From contig CM018603.1 of assembly GCA_009192285.1 (NCBI GenBank), forward strand, positions 7,127,613 through 7,191,612: a DNA stretch of 64,000 bases, given 5' to 3'. Below, piece after piece: positions 1 to 12,381 of the stretch. The translations under genes were made by a program, and so were the position numbers. Within the stretch, counting starts at the first letter, position 1. The number at the start of each line of letters is the position of its first letter. This stretch comes from Morchella semilibera (lineage: Eukaryota; Ascomycota; Pezizomycetes; Pezizales; Morchellaceae). Below the pieces are notes generated by a model that saw only the letters and a list, made by a program, of their open reading frames with translations, had not been told where the DNA came from and made no database searches.

Positions 1-3000
1 AATAGCATTCCGGGTAGAAACACCTATAAGAGTGGCAGGTTAGAAGAGAGACGTGTGATTACTTGCTTGGTTTCTGGAATATTTGTAATTTCTGAGGTTT
101 CGGAATTGCAGATATTTGACAATGACGCCCCCAGCACAGACCTTATGCTTGACCCACATCCCCAGACTTTCGTTAGCTAACTAACTTGAGCAGGGCAATT
201 CTTTAGGTTATATATTTACCTAATAATGAATTCTTATTGGTCCAGAAGGGGAATTTTAGAGGGACCCCTTATGAGATGCGTTAGATAAACCCCAGACTTG
301 ACAAAATCTAATTATGGTAGGTGTAGATTGTGGCTTTACTAGCCGGTGCCGGTTCAACCTCTAGCCTCTTCACCGCCAATAGTAGAATCTTTATCGGCTA
401 CCGTCCCACACTACCGGAGTTCCGGTAATTGATCAGGACCGATCGCTCATAGCTCGGTATCCGCCTTTAGCAAGCTCCACAGTTGTGGCTTTGGGCCGGC
501 CATAGTATGTGGATAGCATCGATACCTTATAAGCTTATTTTTTTTTTCTTCTATTGATGTCTCAGGAACAGAGAGAGGGGATGTGTGTGCCTTGAGCCCA
601 TGCAGAGTTCAAAGGGGAATTTTCGGGGTTTTTTGGCGCAGCAAAGCCCCTGATTTGCGGAATACAACCAAACAAATATTGCCCTTCAAGAATCAGCCAA
701 AGCAACCGTTTCTTAACCGCGCCAGCGAACCACACAGTTGACACAAAAGCCACCTTAACTCAAGTGTGCATTGACCATCTCCTACCAATGGCCATTAAAA
801 CTTTGAGTTGTGCAGTATGGATCCGTCTGGGTCAGGCCACTAAGTTACAACCTGTAGGGGTCCACTGGAATACCAAACTCGATGGAATACTATGCTTGAG
901 CTGCTGGTCGGACGCTGAATACTATCTCCTAATAATATCATCTTCTCTAGGGCCCGCCTATACAGGACCCACCCGCTTGATATGCCGGTACCTGCATAGC
1001 TCTTGCAAAAACTGCGGGTCCACCGACCTCCACAGTAACTAAAGTATGTATGCAACAAAGGCTTTCCTCTATTTCAACACTCTTCGGGGATTATGATGAC
1101 CTGAAATTTTGGCGGCTGTCGGAAATTAGAATTTGTCGTCGCGGGTGTTCTGTCTGCAAGACAGGTGTCAAGCCCCATCTTCACCGGAGGCCATGTTGCA
1201 TACATGTAAGCTATTTCCGCCAAGAGATTATTCCCTGAAGCCCCCCGTCGCCTTAATGCAGAAGATACCCGGTTGTTTTTGCCGATAAGCATATTTGAGA
1301 GTACAGAGTTTTAGGGAGTCGTCTGATATGGTGCGTATGATTACATTTTGCGGCCAACTCAATTTCCATATATCCGACCTTACAACATTTTTTAAATATG
1401 GACCGCGGAGTTAGCTTAGCTCCCATACACTACGTTGATTTTATGGATCAGTCGATAATGATGGTCAAACCAGCTAGAACTCAGCTGTGGATTCGAGTTT
1501 TTTCCACCACGGCCTCTAGAACTAGATGGAACTACAATATCTCTGCACCACAAATATTAACAAACAATTATAGAAATCTGTGGCGACTGGAATTGGATAT
1601 CCTTTTTCTATCTCAGCTAGACCTCGACTGCGAGCCCTGATACCCGATTTTTAGGCTCACCCACTTCTCCAACATGCCGCCAATCTTCGCGATAGACCCC
1701 ATCCCACACGTATGCGTTTCCCATAGAATGATGGGGCAAGCCTAGCTAGCGATAAGACGACAAAGGCTGGACGCGTCAAACGGAAACAACTCCTGCCATC
1801 TAACTGTCACTGCTAGCGTGATTCATAAGGTACTTCGAGGGGAGGAGGAGGGGGAGGAGAGAGTCTCTGCCTCTTGGGACTTACATGCCTTTGATTGCTT
1901 CGAGTTAGGCTGATGGGTTTAGCTAACGTATATCTGCTTCCATTCCTTTCTCCCAGACCCTCGAGTGACTACAAATCAAAACAGCTCTGACATACCTATA
2001 TTTACGACCTATTCGATCCCGAGTAAAAGGAGGTGATTTTTCAATAGATAGAAACGCAAATATATTTTCATCCCATACATACGCCCATAGCTTGAAGTCT
2101 CAAGGGCGGTTAGGGGGGTTCAGGCTCGCGTTTAGTTGTCCCGGTTGTGGAAACGGATGCACACCTGAGGGGGACTGGCGCGAGAGGGAAACACCATGTC
2201 ACATACAGAAATATTTACAACGGAAACAATAGACACTATGGAGCCGCTACAACGAAGTCGTAGGGAATTGAGCAGACACCTGTATACTAGATTCGATCGT
2301 TGAATTTAATTGATAAACTCACCCGGTCCAGAGTGTAGAGGGATGACAGAAAGGGCCATGAATGAAATGACGCAAGCAAAAACAAATAGATCGGGGAAGG
2401 CTCCGCTACCGGACTTCCATTAAAGTTCCTGTCGGCCGTGAAAGGGTGGACAGCGAAACTGTTTTTCCTAGACAGCACGCAACAGTCACGATCCAATAGG
2501 TCTCGGAACAGTTTTAAGGCCGTTCGTGGGATACCAGAGCAGTCAAAAGAAATGTTGTAAACCCGGAAAGAAAGTATTTGGAGACAAACAAAGCCCCTGC
2601 CCCAAAGCCCTCCACTTGATTCAAAGTTGTCGGATGTGGATGACCCTGAGTGTGGGAGTATTGGTGCTAGTATATGTGTTGAAGTAGCATACACGTAGAA
2701 AAAGCCTTTTATCTATTTTGCAATCAGAGATCCATATGCACGTGTTTTGTACCTCACACTCGTATCCCCAACAAAACAGCCCGATCGCAAGCGACCAGTT
2801 ACCCACGCTCTCCTGAGACTTCTTGTATCTAAGTCCTTTTAGATTCAAAAGGGATCAAATTTTCTATTTAAATTCACTTATAAGTATATTGCGTCAATGA
2901 ACAAATCAACCAATCAATCAGGCTGAACATCTGAAGGTGTTTCTAACTTGGAGTTAGAATTCCGAGTGAGTATCTATGCCCGAGTGATTCCCGATGATCC

Positions 3001-5923
3001 ACAATCAGGCAAGGCGTAGTCCCTTCATTTTAGGTCACGGTTCCATGTGTCGGTAGTTTAAAGGTCAAGGCAGTTGCGACCAGGTCGACTTTCCCGCAAA
3101 AACTTGGTCTTGATCACTGAACATCTATTTGTTAATCCACTAATTTATACCGCATAACATCTATCACTCCAACAAGACGAGAACCTTGGAGTTCTTATAT
3201 TGCTAGGCCATTACAGAACACCACGAGAGAAGCTCTGATGTGGTGCACTATAGAACGCTTTGATTAACATGTTACTTTACTTCCTAGAGATTGTGTTTTC
3301 GAGTGATAACTTGTGATACAACGTTTTGGAAAAGGGACATGTATTTTCATGAGATTTACGCCTTCATAAATGCGCTGTCATATAATCATATACAGGAAAA
3401 CAGATGTACTTTATGTCTCTTTGTGGGATAAAATCGAACTTACCCCCAAGTCCGAAATCAACTCGGTATCTGTTACTATCGTAAAGTATACAGGGTACGT
3501 ACGTCGCCTAAAGGGCCCAAGACATACACCCGACCCCCGTGCATTACTGTTCTTATCTCTTAAACATATATTTATTATTAACTTATAAGTTGAATATACA
3601 TGTAGTCATGCATAGTTGCTTTGCGTAGCTAGCCTGCGCCGGCCCCAGACAGATCTAGATCTAGATTATCTCGCCTTACAAAGTTGGCACGTGTTTTGGC
3701 ATGTCTCCTACCGGTCAAATCTGGCTCCTTAAGAGCTTTTTATATCCTGCTTTCATGCAAGGAGGATCTCTCCTCTCACTCTTGCCATTCCCCCTGGGTG
3801 TGGGCTGGTTTAATCAGGCGCCTCCAGCTCCCCGTTTCCTACCCTAAGACCCCCTCCAATGCGGTCTGAGATGCCACTCTAATCCATTTGTATTTCTAGT
3901 CGATACCTTCTACCGCCGCGAGCATCCATCTGTATTTCCTAGTGTTCCTTCACATCCTTTGCCTTCTGTATTACGAGGATATATACATATGTTTCGAGAT
4001 TTTTGTTGGAAACTTTTCATTTTTCTTGTAGCTTTTTGAATTCTCTTCCTCATTGGTCTTTATTACTTCAGGCTCATGTTTAGTGTGCATTATGATTATG
4101 TAGGGGCCTAGTGCCCTTAGGTGAATGGATTGGAACGCTTTCTTATCTCTATATATTTATTTTTCTGGGGGCTGAGCTGACCTCTTTATGCATTTCTTTA
4201 CTCTTCCCTCAAATAGGTATTTTTTTAACGATACTCCCGGCCCTTGCATTCTCCTCCATATATTGTTTTTTTAGGCCAGCCATACATCTTTTTATTATCA
4301 TGATTTATCATATTGCCTCTCTCGGATATCATGGATAGAGTTGCTCACATTTATTGTTATGGATTGCACTTCCACCCGGTTGCGCACCGCAGCAACCCTG
4401 GAAATGATGGGGTTATCGCCCATGAGTGCTCATGTAAACGGCATACTCTATGTATTGAAACAATCTTGGCAGTGTATGCAATATATGTTACGTTTAGTTC
4501 TTGGCTGCTGGACTCTGTTATCCCTCAGCATGGAAACAGTTTTCCTACATGCATCCAGAACCAAACCCTTCATATGACCCATCGGCACTAATACTCATCA
4601 TGGTACAGCTGTACAGTTATATAGGAGCACCACAAGGAGTCGAAAGTCCTCCCCACTCCCCATAATACCGAGAAATCTGCGGGTGAAAGCCGGTCAGGAA
4701 GCTAGGGGCCTATAAGGTCAATGTGCTAAATATCCCTTAGCTTTTTATGGTATTTAGCTACCTGATTGCCCTTGAGGCGTGTTTTTTTTGTCTTCCAGTA
4801 AACACTGCTACATCGCGATGTACTAAGGTCAGCCGATAGAAATCGGAGATATGGTTGTGCGGCACTTGAGGCCAAGTCATAGCCCCACTATGTCCAGCCC
4901 CTTGCATACCTTCAGGCGCCTTATATCCTGATATCGGCTCCTTTATCCATAGAACAGATATTATCTCTGCGCAGCTGTGGTCTTGGTCTTAACTTATATC
5001 TCCATGAGTCTGAGATGGGCCACTGAAGATATGATAGGGTGTACCTAGTTTTACCACGTATGGCCATGCAAGACTCTGTCAGCTACGGATAAAAATCTGT
5101 GTTATCAGTTTCAGTTTTTGTTTCTACTTCAGTTTTTTGTTTCTCCATAATAAGGACCCCCCGTTTCGTCGCAAGGTCCTTCGCCCAATAGGATTTCATT
5201 ATGCACGTTTTGTGCTTGCAGGGCATAGAGCACAGCGCCTATAATATACCATTGGTACTAAAGTTGTGGGGAAGCACAACTGTACAACTCCATCAACGTT
5301 GCAACTGCTACGAGATATTAATTCAATATCGCAACCTACATTGTGATCGGAGAGAAGATGAAACTACCCTTATATGTGCCCTAATTATTATATTGTGCTG
5401 CCTAACCTATATATGCAGAGCAGCACCAGAGGTGCTGAGCAGTTGATAGCCCTTGAAGTTGCCATTGGCAGCAACTGGTCTCGTGGCTGGGGATCGTAGG
5501 GGTGTGCCTTGGGTTTCAATATATGCGCTAGGATTTTAAAGGCGCTGGTGGGATTGGGTACTTTCCCTAGTGCTATTCCATGGGTTCATTTGTTATTCTA
5601 CGAAGCTTGAAGGTGGTTCGGAGTTTAGCTTGCAGGATTTTGAACAGGGCCTTACATGTTCCAAATTGTAACCGACCCCTTGCAAAAATCACCCTTTTTT
5701 TTCACTGCTTCTCATGTACTCAGAGTTACTTCTAGAGGCAACTTTTGGTAGCGCAGCTCTCAAGTGATCTGCTGTCCTGGCATTTTATTCAAAGATAATT
5801 GTGATTGGATCCAGAAGTCCAATTGTGTGAACAGACAAATGAAACTTTGCTCGATTGCAATATGGAAATGGTATCCTTAATATTATCCCGTCCCCCCAAT
5901 TCCCACCCAACACCCTATGAACC
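1..5923. other. Gene-free stretch, no supported feature
   Basis: Only short open frames occur here; none has a recognisable family motif, a convincing signal peptide or paired splice sites. Composition is balanced rather than strongly AT-rich. I looked for decayed retroelement motifs (reverse transcriptase, integrase) around 4.1-5.4 kb and could not support any. Confidence 0.6.
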
Positions 5924-6721
5924 CTACCGTAGGCCTGTAGTTTTACCTCTTTCTTCGGATGCTTTCAAAAGTAGAGCGACCACACCCTCATGTCCAGCTT
6001 CACTTGCAAGCATCAATGGTGTACTCCCCACACTATCTTTCACATCGATGTCCACTTGACCCGTTTTGATTAGTGCGCTTACAACCGCCTCATGGCCCTT
6101 CATAGCCGCTCTCAGCAGTGGTGTACGGCCCTTGTTGCATTTATGGTCCACGATTACACCAGGCGTTTTACAAAGGAGTTCGACAACCTCTAGGTGACCG
6201 CGCCTGGCCGCCCAGGAGAGTGCTGATATTCCAAAGGAGTCGCATGGGTTTACCTCAATCTCTGACGTCTTGAGAAGACGCTTGACGACGCCGATTCGCC
6301 CTTTCTGTGCCGCGTAGAGGAGGGGAGTGTAGCCGTGCTTATCGGTGGTATTGACATTGATGCCAGGTGTACACAGATGTTCAGACGTAAGTGATACGTT
6401 ACCTATGAACGCTGCGTGATGTAGTGCGTCAGCACCTGTTTGGGGTGGTGCTGGAGTGTTGCGTTGGGCGTAGGCGGGGGGTGCAACCACATCTACTTCT
6501 ACGGCTGTAGACTCCCGAAGATTGTTCCCTCGTGGGTTCTTCTCATCGGGAAAGTAGCTGTTGAGTGTTAGCTAAAGAAGGGCTTAGAGATAAACGATAG
6601 TGTTTTGCAACCTTGAGGAAGTTTCTTCGTAGGTAGGAGTCTTGTCATCATTGTGCGATTGAGAATACCAGGCCTCCTTCATGGCCCGCGCTGTTCGCTT
6701 TATACGATTGAAGAAACCCAT
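5924..6721 (-). CDS. Ankyrin-repeat protein, two exons
   Basis: Predicted 247-aa protein with about five tandem ankyrin repeats. Exon 1 is 6612-6721 (ATG at 6721, 36 codons plus 2 nt) and exon 2 is 5924-6557; the 54-bp intron has donor GTTGCA, branch-like GCTAAC and acceptor CAACAG, and the joined frame is open. The first 20 residues (start MGFFNRIKRTARAMKEAW) are basic and amphipathic, with no signal peptide, so the protein is probably cytosolic or membrane-associated. Repeats show the family hallmarks GxTPLxxAAxxGHxxVVxxLL (for example GYTPLLYAAQKGRIGVVKRL, GRTPLLRAAMKGHEAVVSAL). Ankyrin repeats bind proteins; nothing here shows the partner. An in-frame upstream ATG at 6787 would add 22 residues, but the GFF start has better context (ACAAGATGG). 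Confidence 0.8.
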
Positions 6722-8656
6722 CTTGTATGTATTACTAAGACTGGTAGGAAAGGATGTATTGGTGAAATGTGTGAGTTGCAATTTCAAATGGTGGAGTCGT
6801 AGTATATATATAAATGTACGTAGTAGCAGTTTGATTCCTGATTCTGGATTGTCGTGGATTTATACCAAGTCTGTGTGCCCCTACCCTCCCCCCATTCTAG
6901 CGACTGGCGCGATTGATGTTGGATATGCGGATCAGACAAATGATGTGTTGATGGATAGAACGCAAATAAACAAGGCTGCACCAAGGCACAACATCGGCCA
7001 ATTAAATACTGTTTACTAGCCTTGGCAAAGGTATTATTGGGGGGATCGTGCGTAGGTAGCACAAGAGTGGAGATGTTCTCAAAACACGCATCTACCCAGC
7101 CCGGTTTGCAATGTCGAAGGAGAGCCTTCCGACCTAAAGAGGGCTTTGCCGGTACATATTAGGTGACTTAAAGTTCGGAGTCGGCATTGACTGGACCCAG
7201 TATCGGGCATCTGCGAAGTCAACAATGACCGATAAATCCTCCGAGTAGTATGAGGGATACCACGTAGTGCCTCAGGCTGAAGTTCCTCAGTGTTAACTTA
7301 CATGTGGGTGCATGTATTTATCCTATTCGTGAAGCTGACCTCGCGGAACGAATGATTCGATACTGAGTTTTTATGTTTTAAATCAAATCTCTTTTAAAAG
7401 AAAATGTTTGGGATAGAAATGGGCGCTCAGCTCATCATTAGATAATAAACATAGATATCCAAAAAGCGAACGAAGCGCTTGACCAAATGTCGAATCAGTG
7501 CAGTATCTAGATGAGTATTTACTGGCTCCTCATTCACATGCTGTTAGCGTAGCAGTCGAGTTTCGAACTGCGCTTAAGTTCGGTACCAATAAAGGTTGCG
7601 GCCAAATCGCGTCCCATGGCCGGCCAGGCAGCAATGTGCACACAACATTTATTATTTAGCATGAAAAGGATAAAGACCACTAGCTTGAGAGTCATCGCAC
7701 AACATACAATCCCAAGCCTCTTTCAATGCAGCTTCAAGGCAGCTCAGAGCCTTCAATAGACCTAGGGACAATGGAAGAAACTCACGTAGTCACAGTGCAC
7801 ATTCTACACTCAGGATATAGAAGGTGGGCCAGATCTTAGGCGCGCCCTTAAGAACTTTCCACCGTGGAATGGGTGTATCGAGGTTGGTGGTAAACCAAGT
7901 AGCGTAAAGATATCTCTATATGTGTCCATCTCTTTTTTCTCATTCCTGTTGTGAGGGAGATTTGACACTCCCTCTATCACTGCTAATTCCGCCAAGGAGT
8001 TACTCGAAAATATCAGTAGGCTAGGGTGCCTCTGACTTTTCACTCTGTTGAGAACATGCAGCGTAAAATCAGGACTTCCTGCCTATCGCCCCCTCTGCCA
8101 CTACAGCGCTTTTCGTCAATATCGAAACCCGTTATAGCAGCTGAAGGTGAGTCTTTGTGGTGATGGAGGGTTACCAGGTATTGGATGAGATTAGTGCCTC
8201 ACGTTTGTTAAGAAATTAGCCCCCCTATGAGGCGCCCAGGCTATCACCGGGCTATACCCTATAGCTATCCCACACACGGCCCGCTCAACGTTCAAGAGAA
8301 CGGATCTTGGAGAGCAGTCTAGACAGTGAGGTATAATCTGGGGCAATCTCTCTAGAGTCCACTGACTACCGTGAAATAAAAATAGGCTGAGCTCATGATT
8401 AAACCACTGAGTTCTCACACGTTATCACTCGGCGATGGCGTAGACAACATAATAGAGCCAGTTAAGGGAAGCAAATATCCTACTGCTAGTGAGTAGAGGA
8501 TAGCAACTCTTTTCCTTTCCCCCTTTACTAACAAAGCCCAGAAGCTAATCTTCCTATAGCTTACGGAACGAGAGAAAAGACCGAAACATTCTAAGGTCAT
8601 CAAATCCCAGAGCTTTTGTGACTAATAGGGAATTTTAGGTAAAAATAGAGATAGTA
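6722..8656. other. Intergenic stretch, no supported gene
   Basis: Several 60-110 codon frames overlap on both strands without motifs or splice support. Nothing else recognised. Confidence 0.5.
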
Positions 8657-9214
8657 TCAATAACTACAGAGGGAAGTGAAGCTAGCTATAGCATAATACG
8701 TTATTCCCAGCACCAAGAATTGGAAAAACCGCTCATATCTATTTGTCTTTGAAGAAAACGACAACCCAGTTCGATCGTGAAACTGGAACCATCCTCCCGC
8801 AAACCTTTCACCCCAGACGCAATTATCATAAATCTGCCTAGCAGCGTACGCCACATCCAAGCAACTAATAGCCCCGTTATGCTCGCCGCATATGGCGATG
8901 CCCGCATCGCCCTCCCACCAGATTGTTGTGCACTCGGAACCACCGACATTATCTTGTCGACACATTTCTCCCACCCTAGCATTGATTCTCGCGTACGCAG
9001 ATTGAATATGACCAACATGGGGAGATCCTGTGGTTGTCTCGCATCGGAGATCGCCAGATAGGAACTCGGTCTGGTGTCTACGGAATATTAGCTTGGACTA
9101 TAAGACAATCCGTGGAACTGAAACAACTTACCTTGTGGTAGAGGTGCCAATAGCAATGGCCTCTATAGTAGCCAATTGCAGGGAGAGGATAGTCCCGATG
9201 ACCAGAATGAACAT
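8657..9214 (-). CDS. Small secreted cysteine-rich protein, two exons
   Basis: Predicted 167-aa secreted protein. Exon 1 is 9132-9214: ATG at 9214 starts a clear signal peptide (MFILVIGTILSLQLATIEA). Exon 2 is 8657-9077. The 54-bp intron has a canonical donor GTAAGT, branch-like GCTAAT and acceptor CCGTAG, and joining it gives one open frame (phase 2). The mature part has Cys at spaced positions (RCETTT, EMCRQD, SECTTIWW, AICGEH, ISCLDV, DNCVW) and an aromatic stretch GGWFQFHDRTGLSFSS. This pattern resembles a common class of fungal small secreted proteins of unknown function, which end in a similar aromatic-Gly segment. The last 30 residues after FSSKTN look less typical, so the true 3' end may differ. 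No function can be assigned; an apoplastic or effector-like role is only an inference. Confidence 0.6.
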
Positions 9215-10045
9215 GTCGCAATTTTCATCTTGATTACTTGGAGAGGAGTGAATCTAAAGAGGTAGAACCATGTGATGTTGCTTGACAATGAATCTAAAAG
9301 ATTTCGAGATGGAAGATTGGATTTGATGATGGGACGAGAGATTGACCCTGAGAGCAGATCCAAGCCTTAAGAATTTAAACAAATGCCAAATACCTAGAGC
9401 CGCCTTTGGAAAAATCTCGACCAACTTTATTAGTGTCGGCGAAAGATCAAAGTTCTATGCCGTGCATTAATCTTAAATTTACCGCCGATATGCAGAAACA
9501 AGGTTGGCAAGGGTGGAACAAGGGTTCGATAAGAATATGCACATTCACATATGTTCTTCTTGGGAAATCAACGGGACGATATGCTTTTAAGTATTCGCAG
9601 TGCAGTGGAAAGCTTATTTCTACCCAATCGAGACTAGGGGCAGGGCTAACAGCCTTAGGTGCATACATGTAGCCAGCCCGAATAACTCGTCCAATATAAT
9701 AGTATAATAAATTAATTGTACTTATGTTTGTTTGATACTTCGGCTTCAGCCTAGTAAGTTGAGAATCAAATTAATCATAAAATATCACTCGTTGGATCAA
9801 TCGCTCACGAACTCAAGGCTGTTGTCGTTAATACGAAGGCTACTACCGTTGTAGGTAGTAGATTCATTCTAGATTAAGTTTGATAAGATTTTGAATTCTT
9901 TCATCACCAACTTCACCGAGATCGCCAAGGAACGTTAACACAGGTTCTTTGTTCCCCAAAACGCCACAAAGAACACCCAGGCTCTTCCATGATCCCCTTA
10001 AAGTTTCGAGCGGCCCCAGTTCCCTTTTATTGATCGTCAGGTAAA
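9215..10045. other. Intergenic stretch
   Basis: No supported gene. One TACATGTA palindrome lies near 9664. A first exon of the downstream membrane-protein gene could lie here but I cannot identify it. Confidence 0.4.
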
Positions 10046-11316
10046 ATGCCAGCGTTAAAACCCATTCACACTCATCCTTTCCAGCTTGACCGCATAGTCA
10101 CAGCCTGGGCTAATATACGATATGCTCTCTTCAAATCCTTCCCTGGGGCTCCTTTCCAGAAGGAGCAGACTACATGCCGCAACCTTCCTCTAACTATTCT
10201 CAACGACTATGATGACGCAACTAAGGCGTGTGACCTTGCCCCCGACTCGTGGCATGTTCAAACAGCCATTCTGAGACTCCCAACAAATCAGAGATTGCTC
10301 TATATTATTTCCGATAATGCTAACGGTGGGTTTTGTGTCTTTGAGGGCAAAACCCGGGAGCTGGAGGTGACCTTGGAGAACATGTGGGGGCTCAGAGTAC
10401 CTTTATGGAAGTGTGAATATACTTCTTGTATTTCGGGGACGGAGAACAACGATATTGACTGTGTTTTGGTGGGCAATCACCTTATCGCTTCTGATAAACT
10501 TGATAGACTCAACACAGCGGACGGTGACATAAGTGACAATGAAGTTACAATACTCGTCACCAAAACTTCAATTTGCGAACGCCTACTCCCGGCCCGTTCT
10601 CACTTCCCCCACCGGCGCGCCATTGCAAGTACCACCGACGAACCCACTCCCTCTGGTATTCCAATAGACCCAATATCTCCTGTCGGCAATGGTGTGCCAA
10701 CAGCGGCTATCGCGGGAGGGGTTGTTGCGGGTGTTCTAGTTATCATTGCCCTCTTCTCCCTCGGCGTAGTTTGGAGGCGCCGTCAGAAATTGAAGAGTCA
10801 GGGGCAAGTCGATACACATGAGGGTAAGCCAGACGAGACAGAGCTAGGGCTGGTTGTGGCCGCGTTTGGGGACTCTGTACAGCTTGCCAGTATCGAAGAG
10901 AGATTGGAGGGGGGAATAAGGCCGAGGATCCGAAAGTGCAAGAGAAGGCGAACGAACTACCTAGAGAAGACAACGTGCGCACAATACCAAAAGAGGACAG
11001 AGCAAGCGGTGTGGCGGAGGAAGGCAATCTAGGTTGGAAACATGGCGATGAGATGGCGGAATCCGTAGAAGGATATAACGCTGGGGAGTCAGTAGGAGGA
11101 GACCCTAGCATCGGTGGTATGGCAGAAAGAGACAGTCTAAGCTGGGTACAGGGCGACGAGATGGGTAGGTCAGTGGAAGGAGACAGTATACACGGTGTGA
11201 TTAAAGAAGGCAACATAGGAAAGACTCAAGGAGACCAAATAATCAGAATACCCTTGTCAGCGGAAAAAGTTCAAAGCGACCTAAATCACGAGTCTGGTGA
11301 AATACAGCCGGTGTGA
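10046..11316 (+). CDS. Single-pass membrane protein with repetitive tail; apparent frameshift
   Basis: Two overlapping frames read as one gene. Frame one (10046-11032) has a roughly 200-residue Cys-containing region, a Ser/Thr/Pro stalk, one transmembrane helix at residues 219-243 and a stop-transfer RRRQK. Frame two (to the stop at 11316) encodes an acidic tail with about two copies of a 30-odd residue unit (LGWKHGDEMAESVEG, LSWVQGDEMGRSVEG). The frames meet at a six-G run (10909-10914); one extra G would join them into 423 aa. A 44-bp GT-AG intron here would also restore frame but lacks a branch site. The layout (ectodomain, TM, cytosolic tail) suggests a plasma-membrane sensor-like protein, but the ectodomain is not recognised. 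No signal peptide follows the first ATG, so a 5' exon may be missing. Confidence 0.55.
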
Positions 11317-12381
11317 GATCAGGGGGTGGTAGAGACGAGTGATTAACCGAGAACATTTTGTGGGTTGGTAAGGTAGGGAAATATTCTTCAATTTTGTTTA
11401 AGCATGTTTTGGCTTTGCCCTGTATGATTGGGGGGGAGAAGGGGGAGATATTGGGGGAGCAAATATTAAATACACGAATGTACTCATATAAAAGTAGGTA
11501 GATCATGTACTTCATGTACGTGTAATATAAGTACATGTATCCAAACATCTGATTTATAAAGGCTGCACCTGAATGTACTTACATGTAATTTTCTAGGCTG
11601 CGCATGCTAACTTCGAATTATAAGCTGCTCGAAGCCCCATAAGAAGGCTAGTGACTCTCCCACGCGTTATTATCTTCAAAAGTCATCAACTTAAAGTTAC
11701 ATATAAATTCCCACTTATAGTTAGATCTCATGACAGTCTAGAAGAGAAAAGACCCCCTCGTCTAACTTCTTCCATACCCATCACAATTTCTACTAGACTT
11801 GGTTTCTCAAAATGTACGTATGTACCCCCACTCACTATCAATTCTCCTTATCCTCAATCCAATAATTCGCCTACATACTCGCCTTAATTACAAGGTTTTT
11901 CATCTGAGATAAGCCCAGAACGTCTGCTATATAAAATGTACATACTCTGTTTTGACTATCCCTTCCGTATTGTACAGTTGTGTGATGCCGCAAAATCCAC
12001 TGCTTATATCGATGTGGCTTCACAGTAAACTGTGTTGAGAGTTTTCTGACTTTTTATGCACTTGAACGAAAGTGGACGATAAGGTCTTTCTCATTATAGA
12101 AAAACTTTTATAACTCTTTCATCTCCTCGTCAGTAGGAAAAGGGATACCGGGACTTCAGCTAGAGGTTTTACTCCCTATAGCTAAGTATGATAGGAGTCA
12201 CATCATGAAAATAAAAATGGAGCACGGAATAGAAGATTGTGCGTATACCCCATTCAAAAATAAAGTCGACGAAAAATAGAAAAAAAACTAACCGAAATCC
12301 CCCCCCCCCCAAAAAAAAAAAAACATACATCCCAATTTCCCCTCCCTCTCGGTCCCAAATTTGAAAAGAAAAAGAAAACCG
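11317..12381. other. Intergenic stretch with homopolymers
   Basis: No supported gene. It holds TACATGTA palindromes near 11533 and 11579 and a C-run followed by an A-run near 12299-12323, just past the end of the minus-strand gene. Confidence 0.5.

Noticed and set aside
4111-5446. Possible decayed LTR retroelement
   Set aside because: Hydrophobic and Cys-containing frames were examined for reverse transcriptase and integrase motifs; none could be supported.
10743-11216. Minus-strand Ser/Pro-rich frame of 157 codons
   Set aside because: Antisense shadow of the repetitive acidic tail of the plus-strand membrane-protein gene.
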